Assembly: GCA_015680905.1 (NCBI GenBank)
Contig: JADFTS010000035.1
Location: forward strand, 1-64,000
From: Coptis chinensis
Taxonomy: Eukaryota; Streptophyta; Magnoliopsida; Ranunculales; Ranunculaceae
DNA length: 64,000 nucleotides
Direction of reading: 5' to 3'
In this document: one piece after another, positions 24,664-36,800 of the stretch
How positions within the stretch are numbered: the first letter of the stretch is position 1
How the letters are laid out: every line of letters starts with the position of its first letter
Translations under genes and position numbers: made by a program
The notes under the pieces: generated by a model
The model's database searches: none
What the model was told of the DNA's origin: nothing
Seen by the model: only the letters and a program-made list of their open reading frames with translations

Positions 24664-26579
24664 ATTTCACCTCCGGTATTTCGTCTTTTATACTTTCGAT
24701 ATTTACCATGCCAACACTGCCAAATGTTCATTCCGAGAGAGATCAACATCAAGCGGTACTGATGGACTATGGAAGTTCTCCTGCATCATTGAAGCATGCA
24801 AATCCTCTGAAGGTGTTTCCAGCTCCCTCAAGACCACCAACTATGACTCGCTAGGAAAAACTTGAAAAATTAAAATTGAAAGACAAAGACATGAATACTT
24901 ACATTGCAAAGCAATCAGAGACATCGACAAAACCTTTGAGGAAATAGTAATCGCAGCGGTCAACAACAGCATGCAAGCAACCATCTCTGTCGTTGACATA
25001 TATGAAACTTCAAACAGTGAATACGATAATATTCAACACAATTCACATCATACAAAGAGAAAGTCCCTACAAGCTAGACCATGTATATAACTCTGTTTCC
25101 CAAATGAAACATACGTGTGTATCCTGCTCGACGATCGTGAAGATTTATTGACTCGACGGACTTTTCTAAACCATGCACCAGAATGAAGTCTTGCCCTCCC
25201 TGGACTAGATCATAGGCATACAATTCCTTTTTAGGCAAACAGAACATGTATAGACGGTCATCTACAATAACACTTCCACCCCGGGTCATATAGCAGTCCT
25301 TTCTTATAGGCAAAATTAGATCATATTTCCATAAATGAGTAAATACATCAAAATAACACTCACAAACGCCATTGTATAACACAAGAATCTTCTTCTGTTT
25401 TTCATAAACTACAGGCATACCAACCCTACTCTTTAAAAGGTTAATAACCTTTTCAGAAGGATAAGGTAAACCTTCCCACCTATTCGTAGCCGGATCAAAA
25501 CCTCTGCCCACGGCTCCCCGGTAGAACCGAATACATAAATTTTCCCATCCAAAACAGTCGTTAAAGTCAAAAACTTGCCACCGTACATTGCAGTGCCCAT
25601 ACTCATACTAGCAGTCTTGCCAAAAGAGGGAGTGTCAATGACCTGAACAGTCGATGACGAAATATGATGATATTAAGACAGCTGAGAATCACAGTCAAGA
25701 CCTCCAATAATATAAACTTTAGAGTCTACTAAAGCACATCTAAATCCATAAAGAAGGAAGCTCCCATAATAAACAAGGGACATTTTTAATTTTACTTTTA
25801 CTACTACCAGTATCAAAGGTCGGATTTAACTCGTACAAGCGGTAATTACCTTTCATAAATACAACAAAGCACACGGTCATCTCCTCCTTCACTACGTTGC
25901 CAGTTGGGCAGTTAACTATGTGAGGACGACGTTTCTTGGTTTCACTATTGATATTCAATTTTCTCTGCTTCATAAACTTTGATCCTATTCTCAACATCCC
26001 AAGTTTTCCTCATAATCTAAACATCTCGTCTCCTTTTGTAACTAAAAGGTTTCTTCTTGATTTAAAAATTCAATTCTTTTGGGAAAAATAAATAAATAGT
26101 TCAGAAAGCATGTGTTCCGGTTGTATCAAGGTTTAGGCCGACCCAAAATGATAATACAGCATGTCAATTACACATTTACACGACTACCTTGTCTCTTGAT
26201 GTTATGGCCTAAATCTTTTTGTAAAGATGGCAACAGTAGATTCGGAATGAACATTTGGCATGGTAAATATCGAAAGTATAAAGGATGAAATACCGAAGGT
26301 GAAATTATTTAACTCGGGCATGCATGTTTTGTGAACAGTGCGACTTCGGTCAACTGACAGAAGTGGTACTATTTCAAAAAAAAATTGAAATTTGGTACTA
26401 TTTCCTAATATCGGTCTAAAAAGTGGTACCAATGTCTAAAAAACCCTGAGGGTATTGTGGACATTATGAAAATCTGAACAGATTGAAACAGTTTGACTTC
26501 GGTCAACTCGGTCAACTGACAGAAGTGGTACTATTTCCTAATATCGGTATAAAAAGTGGTACCAAAGTCTAAATAACCC
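24664..26579. mobile_element. Truncated Mutator-like element (copy A)
   Basis: The right terminal inverted repeat (26242-26579) is nearly complete and ends in GTCTAAATAACCC, as in the intact copy. Only about 75 bp of the inner left repeat survives (24664-24738, around CTTTCGATATTTACCATGCC). The flanking sequence right of the element matches the right flank of copy B, so copy A descends from the same insertion by duplication and later lost its left end. Confidence 0.85.
25074..26005 (-). pseudogene. Kelch-repeat protein pseudogene, copy A
   Basis: Seen: minus-strand segments MLRIGSKFMKQRKLN, YRLYELNPTFDTGSSKSK, VDSKVYIIGGLDCDSQLS, DGKIYVFGSTG, GRGFDPATNRWEGLPYPSE and PKKELYAYDLVQGGQDFILV, ending at a stop at 25074-25076. 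Known: F-D-P-x-T-N-x-W, V-Y-I-I-G-G and L-Y-A-Y-D-L are typical kelch beta-propeller strands. In plants such repeats occur in F-box/kelch adaptors and in stand-alone kelch proteins. No F-box is visible. Lesions: a 1-nt change near 25785, a TAA after CDSQLS (near 25675) that is shared with copy B, and a frameshift near 25510. The longest clean stretch is 145 codons. It sits in reverse orientation inside the MULE, so it is probably a captured gene. Confidence 0.8.
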
Positions 26580-26996
26580 ACAAACAAATCAATGTAACCA
26601 CAGTTATATAAGTACAGGAAACAATGTTTAAAAAATTGTTTATTCATAAATCTATTACAAGCCAAAGCCTACCTCACATGAGTGCCATGTTCTCCCTTGA
26701 TTCAAACATCATAGCCTTCTAAATGGTTAACCACCAGCGTGGTGATTATACCTAATTAGTAGAAATCTCATTGAACTCGACGAGGCAATCGATTTGAAAT
26801 CCGAAACTTAAATCTCTGAACATTTTACTTAAGTACTAATACCTTATTATCCAAGCCTTCCTTTCTTTTCTTGAGCCTTGAATATTGTGTGCCTTGAATA
26901 TTCTATTGTATTACAAACAAAGAAAAATCGGATTTTCTGTAAACCTAATTGAAAAAGATAATCGGGGAGTGCATACTATAAATATATCAACAACAA
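26580..26996. other. Shared flank between MULE and 1.5-kb array
   Basis: Non-coding sequence present in the same position in copy B (46855-47262), ending in ATATATCAACAACAACAACA where the tandem units start. It shows that MULE flank and array were already joined before the segmental duplication. Confidence 0.75.
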
Positions 26997-27839
26997 CAAC
27001 AACATTTTCTTTTATTTGAAAAGTATATACAAAAAAAAAAAAAAAAAAAAAAATCTTTTATTCGAAAAGTAAATACTATAATTAAAAAAATAAAAAATAA
27101 CAACAACAAAAACAACAACATTTTCTTTTATTCGAAGAGTATATACTATAAAATAAAACTATATATATATAAAATAAAAAATTTAAAAAAAAAAATCATC
27201 ATTTTCTTTTTTTCGTAGATTATCTACTATAAAAAAAATAAAAAATAAAAAAATAAAAATAAAAAACCATTTAAAAATAAAACAAATCAAAATCTCACAA
27301 AAGCAAAGCTAACTAAACTTATTACGCTTCAAATACAAAACGTGTAATACTCTATAAGCTCCAAACAGCTTCCACTATTGAAGTTTGCGCCATCAATTCA
27401 GAATATACGTGTTGGTCTAACTACTTTGTGACACATTCTTCCATATGTTCTACCTCATTACAAAGCCACGATCTTCGTCTAAGAAATCTGAAGTTAAAAA
27501 ACCCATCTTGAAAAAATTAACTTTTCACGCATTACATACCACCGTAGGAGTGTCCGGACAAAAGCACATGTCTCATTTGGTGTGCTATCTCTTTCCTATT
27601 GTGTGATATTTGTTTGTTTTTTCATTGATTGGTGTCATTTTATTTTTAACTTTCTTTTGACATGTTGCATATTGTGCCATGACACACTTTTCTTGACATT
27701 TTGAGGTTGCATTGGCTGAACATTTTTTTCAGTTTTTAGGTCGATCTTTATGAATAATGGGGAGGATTAACTATGATGAAAATTGTCTAGAAATCTCACA
27801 CTAGTGGATCTATTAATATATATGTAATGTAATAGTTTT

Positions 27840-28213
27840 TGGTTTGAAGGGAAGCATCGTGTTTTGATGTAACTATGTTTCAAATACCGACATGATCTCC
27901 GTTGGTAGATGAATTTTTTGGGAATGGAGCATTTGAGGTGGGAGAATTTAGAGCCACTCCTAATAGACCAGAAGAACAGGGGAAGATTTGGAAACACGAG
28001 GAGGCTTGTAAAGCTAACCAGCATTCTTTCATTCCGTTCGGTTTCGACACTTTTGGTTTCTTGGCACAACAATCTGTTAAGATCCTTAAGTGATTGCAGA
28101 AAGTTATGGACTGCAACCTAATGACAACTGGTTCTAAAGAGTTTGTATTCAGGAGGATAGGATTTGCCGTTCAGAAAGGACTTGCGTCAAAGCTTGTTGC
28201 ACGCTTGTCCTAA
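27840..28213 (+). pseudogene. 1.5-kb unit 1: truncated terminal exon
   Basis: Only the end of the coding half remains. WFEGKH is followed directly by a frame break, then GKIWKHEEACKANQH, FGFDTFGFLAQQSVK, the shared TGA at 28091, and in the same frame GFAVQKGLASKLVARLS to TAA at 28211. A deletion removed most of the intron and the exon start, fusing the intron near 27830 to the WFEG segment. Confidence 0.75.
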
Positions 28214-28880
28214 TTATTTGTAAAACTCGTTATCATTATCAATAAAATTTCCACTTAAAAAACAACAACAACAACATTTTCTTTTATTCGAAGAGTATAT
28301 ACTACAAAAAAAATATTTTATTCGAAGAGTATATACTATAAATAAAAAAAAAATAAAAAAAAATAACAACAACATTTTCTTTTATTTGAAGAGTATATAC
28401 TAAAAAAAAAACTATAAAAAAAATAATCATTTTCTTTTTTTCGTAGATTATCCACTATAAAAAAAAATCCTCTTTAAAAATAAAACAAATCAAAATCTCA
28501 CAAAAGCAAAGCTAACTGAACTTATTCTGCTCGTGCAATACTCTATAAGCTCCAAACAGCTTCCACTATTAAAGTTTGCGCCATCAATTCAGAATATACG
28601 TGTTGGTCTAACTACCTTGTGAAACATTCTTCCATATGTTCTACCTCATTACAAAGCCACGATCTTCGTCAAGGAAATCTGAAGTTAAAAAACACATCTT
28701 GAAAAAATTAACTTTTCACGTACATACCACGTAAAAGTGTCCAGACAAACGCACATGTCTCATTTGGGGTGCTATCTCTTTCCTATTGTGTTATATTTGT
28801 TTGTTTTCATTGATTGGTGTCATATTTTTAACTTTCTTTTGACATGTTGCATATTATGCTCGACACACTTTTTGCTGCAG

Positions 28881-29715
28881 TGTTGGCTGAATTTTTTCTT
28901 AAGCTTCACAGGTATTTTCTTTCTTCATCTCTTGACATTTTGAGGAGAAAGCATCCTTCTGTTTGGGGGTGGTAAGAACTTGAAGCAAAATTTACGCAGT
29001 TTTTAGGTTATATATAGCTTCTTTATGAATAAGTGTACTTAGTGACAAAGTCTTGTTTTCTTTTCTATGATGAAAATTATCTAGAAATCTCACACTAGTA
29101 TTCGAATTAGGATTTCTTCTTAGAAACTTAATATAATATGTATGCAATAGTTTTTACATCTTTTCTTCAACATTCATGCACGGAGTATCATTGACAACAC
29201 ATTGTATACATTTTCCAGGTTTCAAATACCGACATGATCACGTCAAGGATATTTTATGTGATGCATTTTAGAAGGCTGGAGTACAAGTGAAGAAAGAAGC
29301 TCCCGTGAATTTTTTCACTGATCCAAATGGGGGAAGATTAACACTTCGGCCTTTGGATGTATTGATCTATAGTTGGTTTGAGGGGAGACATGCGTGTTTT
29401 GATGTAACTGGAGCCTATCCGTTGGTAGAGCTTGGGAATGGAGTATTTGAGTTGGGATAAGCAGCTAATAGAGGAGCAGTAGGGAAGATTTGGAAACACG
29501 AGGAGGCTTGTAAACCTAACCAGCATTGTTTCATTCCGTTCAGTTTCAACACTTTTGGTTTCTTGGCATAACAATCTGTTAAGCTCCTTAAGTGATTGCA
29601 GAAAGTTATGGACTGCAACCTAATGACAGCTGGTTCTAACGAGTTTCTATTCAGGAGGATTGGATTTGCCGTTCAGAAAGGACTTGCTTCACAGCTTGTT
29701 ACACACCTGTCCTAA
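28881..29715 (+). pseudogene. 1.5-kb unit 2: split gene-like pseudogene
   Basis: The layout is complete: acceptor TTTTTGCTGCAG, 31-nt exon 28881-28911, donor GTATTTTC, intron 28912-29218 ending TTTTCCAG, and long exon 29219-29715. The spliced frame reads FFLSFTG joined to FKYRHDHVKDILCDAF, then KKEAPVNFFTDPNGGRLTLR, SWFEGRHACFDVTGA, KIWKHEEACKPNQHC and FAVQKGLASQLVTHLS. In-frame stops: TAG at 29269, TAA at 29458 and 29568, TGA at 29593. Inference: the protein resembles a conserved segment of plant transposon-associated proteins often labelled auxilin-like or RT-associated, with LRPxDVLVYxW followed by CxDVTGxSPL. That identification is from memory. Confidence 0.65.
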
Positions 29716-30433
29716 TTATTTGTAAAACTTGTTATCATTATCCAAAAAATTCCACTTAAAAACAACAACAACAACAACATTTTCTTTTATTTGAAGAGTA
29801 TATACTACCAAAAAAAAAATCTTTTATTCGAAGAGTAATACTATAAATAGAAAAATAAAAAATAACAACAAAACAAAAACAACAACATTTTCTTTTATTC
29901 GAAGAGTATATACTACAAAAAAAACTATAAAAAATAATAATAATAATAATAAAACATCATCATTTTCTTATTTTTGTAGATTATCCACTTCAAAAAAAAT
30001 AAAAATAAAACCCTTTAAAAGTAAAACAAATCAAAATCTCACAAAAGCAAAGCTAACTGAACTTATTCTGCTAAAATAAAGTCGCGTGCACTACTATATT
30101 AGCTCCAAACAGCTTCCACTATTGAAGTTTGCGCCATCAATTCAGAATATACGTGTTGGTCTAACTACCTTGTGAAACATTCTTCCATATGTTCTACCTC
30201 ATTACAAAGCCACGATCTTCGTCTAGGAAATCTGAAGTTAAAAAACCCATCTTGAAAAAATTAACTTTTCACGTACATACCACGTAGGAGTGTCCAGACA
30301 AAAGCACATGTCTTATTTGGTGTGCTATCTTTTTCCTTTTGTGTGATATTTGTTTGTTTTCATTGATTGGTGTGATATTTTTAACTTTCTTTTGACATGT
30401 TGCATATTGTGCTCGACACACTTTTCGCCGCAG

Positions 30434-31269
30434 TGTTGGCTGAATTTTTTCTCAAGCTTCACAGGTATTTTCTTTCTTCATGACTTGACATTTTGAGAAG
30501 AAAGCATCCTTCTGTTTGTGGGTGGTAAGAACTTTAAGCAAAATTTACACAGTTTTTAGGTTGTATATAGCTTCTTTTTGAATAGGTGTACTTAGTGACA
30601 AAGTCTTGTTTCCTTTTCTATGATGAAAATTGTCTAGAAATCTCACACTAGTATTCGAATTATGATTTCTTCTTAGAAACTTAATATAATATGTACGCTA
30701 TAGCTTTTACATCTTTTCTTGAACATTCATGCACGGAGTATCATTGACAACACATTGTATACAGTTTCCATGTTTCAAATACCGACATGATCATGTCAAG
30801 GATATTTTATGTGATGCATTTTGGAGGGCTGGAGTACAAGTGAAGAAAGAGGCTCCCGTGAATTTTTTCACTGATCCGAATGGGGGAAGATTAACACTTC
30901 GGCCTGTGGATGTATTGGTCTACAGTTGGTTTGAGGGGAAGCATGCGTGTTTTGACGTAACTGGATCCACTCCGTTGGTAGGGCTTGGGAATGGAATATT
31001 TGAGTTGGGAGAAGCAGATAATAGAGCAGCAACAAGGAAGATTTGGAAACACGAGGAGGCTTGTAAAGCTAACCAGCATTTTTTCATTCCGTTCGGTTTC
31101 GACACTTTTGGTTTCTTGGCACAACAATCTGTTAAGCTCCTTAAGTGATTGCAGAAAGTTATGGACTGCAACCTAATGACAACTGGTTCTAACGAGTTTG
31201 CATTCCAGGAGGATAGGATTTGCCGTTCAGAAAGGACTTGCGTCACAGCTTGTTGCACGCTTGTCCTAA
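30434..31269 (+). pseudogene. 1.5-kb unit 3: longest single open stretch of block I
   Basis: The 31-nt exon is 30434-30464 with an intact donor. The main acceptor is mutated (TTTCCATG instead of TTTCCAGG), so splicing at the usual site would fail. The reading frame is open from an ATG inside the intron at 30729 (MHGVSLTTHC) through FKYRHDHVKDILCDAFWRAG, LRPVDVLVYSWFEGKHACFD and SVKLLK to the shared TGA at 31146 (139 codons). A 1-nt insertion near 31205 breaks the tail. Confidence 0.68.
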
Positions 31270-31951
31270 TTATTTGTAAAACTCATTATCATTATCAATA
31301 AAATTTCCACTTAAAAAACAACAACAACAACATTTTCTTTTATTCGAAGAATATATACTACAAAAAAAATTATCTTTTATTCGAAGAGTATATACTATAA
31401 ATAAAAAAATAACAACAACAGAAACAACAACATTTTCTTTTATTCGAAGTGTCTATACTACATAAAAAACTAAAAAAAAAATAATCATTTTCTTTTTTTC
31501 GTAGATTATCCACTACAAAAAAAAAATCCTCTTTAAAAATAAAACAAATCAAAATCTCACAAAAGATAAGCTAACTGAAATTATTCTGCTCAAATACAGT
31601 CGCGTGCAATACTCTATGAGCTCCAAACAGCTTCCACTATTGAAGTTTGCGCTATCAATTCAGAGTATACGTGTTGGTCTAACTACCTTGTGAAACATTC
31701 TTCCATATGTTCTACCTCATTACAAAGCCACGATCTTCGTCAAGGAAATCTGAGGTTAAAAAACCCATCTTGAAAAAATTAACTTTTCATGTACATACCA
31801 CGTAAGAGTGTCCAGACAAAAGCACATGTCTCATTTGGTGTGCTATCTCTTTCCTATTGTGTGATATTTGTTTGTTTTCATTGATTGGTGTGATATTTTT
31901 AACTTTCTTTTGACATGTTGCATATTGTGCTCGACACACTTTTCACCGCAG

Positions 31952-32789
31952 TGTTGGCTGAATTTTTTCTCATGCTTCATAGGTATTTTCTTTCTTCATC
32001 TCTTGACATTTTGAAGAGAAAGCATCCTTCTGTTTGTGGGTGGTAAGAACCTGAAGCAAAATTTACACAGTTTTTAGGTTGTATAAAGTTTTTTTTATGA
32101 ATAAGTGTACTTAGTGACAAAGTTTTGTTTTCTTTTCTATGGTGAAAAAATTGTCTAGAAATCTCACACTAGTATTCGAATTAGGATTTCTTCTTAGAAA
32201 CTTAATATAATATGTACGCAATAGTTTTTACATCTTTTCTTGAACTTTCATGCACGGAGTATCATTGACAACACATTGTATACATTTTCCAGGTTTCAAA
32301 TGCCGATATGATCATGTCAAGGATATTTTATGTGATGCATTTTGGAGGGCTGGAGTACAAGTGAAGAAAGAGGCTCCCGTGAATTTTTTCACTGATTCGA
32401 ATGGGGAAAGATTAACACTTCGGCCTGTGGATGTATTGGTCTAAAGTTGGTTTGTGTGGTGGCATGCGTGTTTTGATGTAACTAGAGCCTCTCCGTTGGT
32501 ACGGCTCGGGAATAGAGTATTTGAGTTGGGTGAAGCAGCTAATAAGGCAGCAGCAGGTAAGATTTGGAAACACGAGGAGGCTTGTAAAGCTAACCAGCAT
32601 TGTTTGATTATGTTCAGTTTCGACACTTTTGGTTTCTTGCCACAACAATATGTTAAGCTCCTTAAGTTATTGCAGAAACTTATGGACTGCAACCTAATGA
32701 CAGGTGGTTCGAACGAGTTTGTATTCAGGAGAATAGGATTTGCCGTTCAGAAAGGACTTGAGTCACAGCTTGTTGCACGCTTGTCCTAA
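31952..32789 (+). pseudogene. 1.5-kb unit 4: the unit without the shared TGA
   Basis: 31-nt exon 31952-31982, intact donor, main acceptor TTTTCCAG before 32293. The frame closes early at a private TAA (32442) after LRPVDVLV. Beyond it the same frame is open for 111 codons to 32789, because the codon that is TGA in the other units is TTA here, giving KLLKLLQKLMDCNLM and ending FAVQKGLESQLVARLS. This is the only unit showing the uninterrupted tail. Confidence 0.72.
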
Positions 32790-33068
32790 TTATTTGAAAA
32801 ACTCATTATCATTATCAATAAAATTTCCAATTAAAAAACAACAACAACAAAATTTTCTTTTATTCGAAGAGTATATACTACAAAAAAAACAAAAAATAAA
32901 AAAAATATATATATTTTCTTTTATTCGAAGAGTATATACTATAAATAAAAAAAATAAAAAAATAACAACAATATTTTCTTTTATTCGAAGAGTATATACT
33001 AAAAAAAAAAACTATAAAAAAAAAAAAAAAAAATCATCATTTTTCTTTTTTTCGTAGGTTATCCACTA

Positions 33069-33069
<1 letters not shown>

Positions 33070-33113
<44 letters not shown>
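33070..33113. repeat. Poly-A tract in a unit spacer
   Basis: About 44 A in a row at the end of the minisatellite spacer of unit 5, an expansion of the short A runs seen there in other units. Confidence 0.85.
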
Positions 33114-33117
<4 letters not shown>

Positions 33118-33548
33118 AACTACTTTAAAAATAAAACAAATCAAAATCTAACAAAAGCAAAGCTAACTGAACTTATTCTGCTCAAATACAGTCGCGTGCA
33201 CTACTCTATAATCTTAGAACAGCTTCCACTATTGAAGTTTGCGCCATCAATTCAGAATATACGTGTTGGTCTAACTACCTTGTGAAACATTCTTCCATAT
33301 GTTCTATCTCATTACAAAGCCATGATCTTCGTCTAGGAAATCTGAAGTTAAAAAACCCATCTTGAAAAAATTATCTTTTCACGTACATACCACACCACGT
33401 AGGAGTGTCTAGACAAAAGCACATCTTTCATTTGGTGTGATATCTCTTTCCTATTGTGTGATATTTGTTTGTTTTCATTGATTGGTGTCATATTTTTAAC
33501 TTTCTTTTGACATGTTGCATATTGTGCTCGACAAATTTTTCGCTGCAG

Positions 33549-33823
33549 TGTTGGCTGAATTTTTTCTCAAGCTTCACAGATATTTTCTTTCTTCATCTCT
33601 TGACATTTTTAGGAGAAAGCATCCTTCTGTTTGGGGGTGGTAAGAACTTGAAGCAAAATTTACACAGTTTTCAGGTTGTATATAGCTTCTTTATGAATAA
33701 GTGTACTTAGTGACAAAGTATTGTTTCCTTTTCTATGATGAAAATTGTTTAGAAATCTCACACTAGTATTCGAATTAGGATTTCTTATTAGAAACTTAAT
33801 ATAATATGTATGCAATAGTTTAG
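33549..33823 (+). pseudogene. 1.5-kb unit 5: truncated by array 3
   Basis: The 31-nt exon (33549-33579) is present but the donor reads ACAGATATT instead of ACAGGTATT. The intron runs normally to TATGCAATAGTTT at about 33822 and then switches abruptly to array 3. The long exon is absent. Confidence 0.7.
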
Positions 33824-36800
33824 AGGGGTGTATTTTTATCCACCTTGGCGCTGTTGAGGAACTCCTTCAACAATCTTTTGTAATATTATGGGTGGCTATC
33901 CCATGTATCATCTAACCGGTCATTTGTTTTATGAAAATATTTTACCATCCGGATTTTTTTTTTTCACTAGTATTGGTAAATTTTTAGGTGCGACTTTGGA
34001 ACCCCTCTTGAAAGTTTTATCAAATTTTTCATTTGAATACCTGAAGATTATGGTTAGAATACATGTACAATTTCAATCCTTTTCTATTTGGGGATGATTG
34101 ATCATGAAATTGTATTGGAATAAAGAAAAACATTTACATTAAAATGTTTGTGAGGTGTTGCAAATTGCCAATTATTTACAAGAAAACATTTATGGGTATT
34201 ACTCAGTTCCTTGTTTCTGTAATAGGTCACCGCTTTGTCAGTCTATTCTTTCCTAGATAGATGATTCATTTACATAGTCATAACATTTTTTTAAATGAAG
34301 CATTTCTAGAAGTTGGATCGGAACATTTGTACTCAATATTTATTTTATGAAAAAGTTTTATTTAAGTTGCGCATAACTTTATCATGTTACATTGCAAATT
34401 TGCGGGATGGTCTTAGTCCTAGGCAGGATCCTTGAGATTAGACATCAAGCTAAACTTTGCAATGGGTCTCGTGTTGCTTCTAATTGTCATTACCATTGCC
34501 TAACCTCTCTCTGATCACCTTACTTCTTGAAGTGTCATAATTAATCAAGACGGCAATGCTAACAGCTCTAAAGTTGTTGTACCTCAGCTTTTTTTATAAC
34601 ACCACCACTGAAGACAACAAAAAGATTCTTGAAGTAACTATAACTCAAGGGAATGAATTCACTCAAAAGTGCCACATGTATAGCTTTGTTGTGATCTTGA
34701 GAGGGAAGATGGAAATATTTGAACGAGGATATTGTAGTCTGTGGTGCATGAGGAATGGACATCCGATGTAGTTGGTTTTGTAGTACTGAGTTAAATTGAG
34801 AATGAAGAAAAGAAGACGACTTTCTTTCGATTCCCGTTGAATCGGAAGTTTGGAAATAAGTTTTACTGTAAGTTTTATTTAAGTACTTTGTCTTATATAT
34901 TTGGTTAAGTTGTTCACATAGGATTATCTTTCAATGTTAAAATCATATAACTTTTACATGTTCTCAAAAAAAAAAAAAAAAAAAAAAAATCTTTTATTCA
35001 AAGAGTATAATAAAAAAAAAAATGGAAAAAAAAATAGAGAATTCTTTTAGAGATGTCCTCTAACTTAGATAAAATTTGTTGTCCAATTTTGAAAAAATAT
35101 CTAATGGTCTAGAAATGTCTAGTTTTTGCAATCATTATTTGTCAAAGTTAAAAATTGTTAAACATGTTAAGGTTTTAAATCAGTGAGCATAGGCTTTAAT
35201 TTCTGGATTTTTTTTCACAGTTGTTGGTAAATTTTTAGGTGTGACTTTGGAACCCCTCTTGAAAGTTTTATTTAATTTGTCATTTGAATACCTTAAGATT
35301 ATGGTTAGAATACATGTACACTTTCAATCCTTTTGTATATGAAATGATTGACCTTGAAATTGTATTGGAATAAAGAAAAACATTTACATTAATTTGTTTG
35401 TGAGGTGTTGCTAATTACCGATTATTTACAATAAAACATTTATGAGTATTACTCAGTGCCTTGCTTCTGTAATTGGTCACCGCATTGTCAGTCTATTCTT
35501 TCCAAGATAGATGATTCATTTACATAGTCATAACTTTTTTCTAAATTAAGCATTTCTAGACGTTGGATCGGAAAATTTGTACTCAATATTTATTTTATGA
35601 AAAAGTTTGATTTAAGTTGCGCATAACTTTACCATGTTACGTTGCAAATGCCACAGGAGGGTCTTAGGCCTAGGCGGGATCCTTGGGATTAGACATCAAG
35701 CTAAACTTTGCATTGGGTGTCGGTTTGTTTCTAATTGCCGGTATCATTACCTAACATCTCTCAGATCACCTTATTTCTTGAACAGTCATAATTAATCAAG
35801 ACTGCAATGCCAACATCTCTTAAGTTGTTGTATATCAGCTTTTCTTATAACACCACCACTAAAGATAACATAAAAGATTCTTAAAGTAAATATAACTGAA
35901 GGGAATGAATTCTCTCGAAGGTGCAATGTGTATAGCTTTGTTGTGATATTGAGAGGGAAGATGGCAATGTTTGAATGAGGATATTGCAGTCGTTGGTGTG
36001 TGAGGAATAGACATCCGGTGTAGTTGATTTTGTAGTACTGAGTTAATTTGAGATCGAATAAGGGATGGCGACTTTCCTTCGATTCTCGTTGAATTGGAAA
36101 TTTGGAAATAAGTTTTATTGTAAGTTTTATTTTAGTGTTTTGTCTTTTATATTTGACTAAGTTGTTCACTTAGGATTATCTTTCAATGTTGAAATCTTAT
36201 TTCTTTTACATGTTCTAAAAATAAATAAAAAATAAAAAATAAATCTTTTATTCGAAGAGTATAATATACAAAAAAAAAAAAAAAAAAAGGAAAAAAAATT
36301 CATTTAGAGATATACTCTAACTTAGATTAAATTTGTTGTCCACTTTTGAAAAATATCTAACGGTCCAAAAATGTCTAGTTTTTGCAATCATCATTTGTCA
36401 AAGTTAAAAATTGTCAAATATGTTGAATTTTTGTAGAGATGTTCCTTATGGTTAGTAGTTCAAATCCACAAAAAATGAGGTTTTAAATCAGTGAGCATAG
36501 GCTTTTTCTAGATTTTTTTTCACTGTTGTTGGTAAATTTTTAGGTGTGACTTTGGAACCCCTCTTGAAAGTTTTATTTAATTTGTCATTTGAATACCTTA
36601 AGATTATGGTTAGAATACATGTACACTTTCAATCCTCTTGTATATGGGATGATTGACCTTGAAATTGTATTGGAATAAAGAAAAACATTTAGATTAATTT
36701 GTTTGTGAGGTGTTGCTAATTACCGATTATTTACAATAAAACATTTATGAGTATTACTCAGTGTCTTGCTTCTGTAATTGGTCACCGCATTGTCAGTCTA

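Larger units (their letters stand above)
24045..26996. repeat. Segmental duplication, copy A
   Basis: From GTTAAATCGCAACTCAGCTC at 24045 to the edge of the 1.5-kb array at 26996, this block aligns with 40484-47262 at high identity. Relative to copy B it lacks about 3.85 kb, joining the equivalents of about 41066 and 44917 near 24663. The missing piece in copy B holds the C3H1-like fragment and the left end of the MULE. Confidence 0.88.
26997..33823. repeat. Tandem array block I: five 1.5-kb units
   Basis: The anchor CAATTCAGAATATACGTGTT (with small changes) occurs at 27394, 28585, 30138, 31656 and 33248, spacing 1,191, 1,553, 1,518 and 1,592 bp. Each unit holds a minisatellite spacer of ACAACAACA plus TTTTATTCGAAGAGTATATA copies, a gene-like half with a 31-nt exon, an intron and a long exon, and usually an AATAAA signal. 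The first unit is internally deleted. The fifth is cut at about 33823, where array 3 starts. Confidence 0.93.

Noticed and set aside
28262-28290. ACAACAACA runs as telomere-like repeats
   Set aside because: The unit is AAC and not TTTAGGG. It is a simple repeat at the spacer start.
30891-31258. Minus-strand open frames of 78-112 codons in each 1.5-kb unit
   Set aside because: They are exact antisense shadows of the long exon and recur only because the exon does.
26997-33823. Regularly spaced short repeats (TTTTATTCGAAGAGTATATA) as a CRISPR-like array
   Set aside because: Plant nuclear DNA, and the spacers are themselves repeats of low complexity. They are a minisatellite inside a larger tandem unit.
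34556-34771. Resemblance of YSFVVILRG in array 3 to the DVYSFGVxL segment of plant protein kinases
   Set aside because: Only a few residues agree and no neighbouring kinase motif is present, so the match is likely chance.
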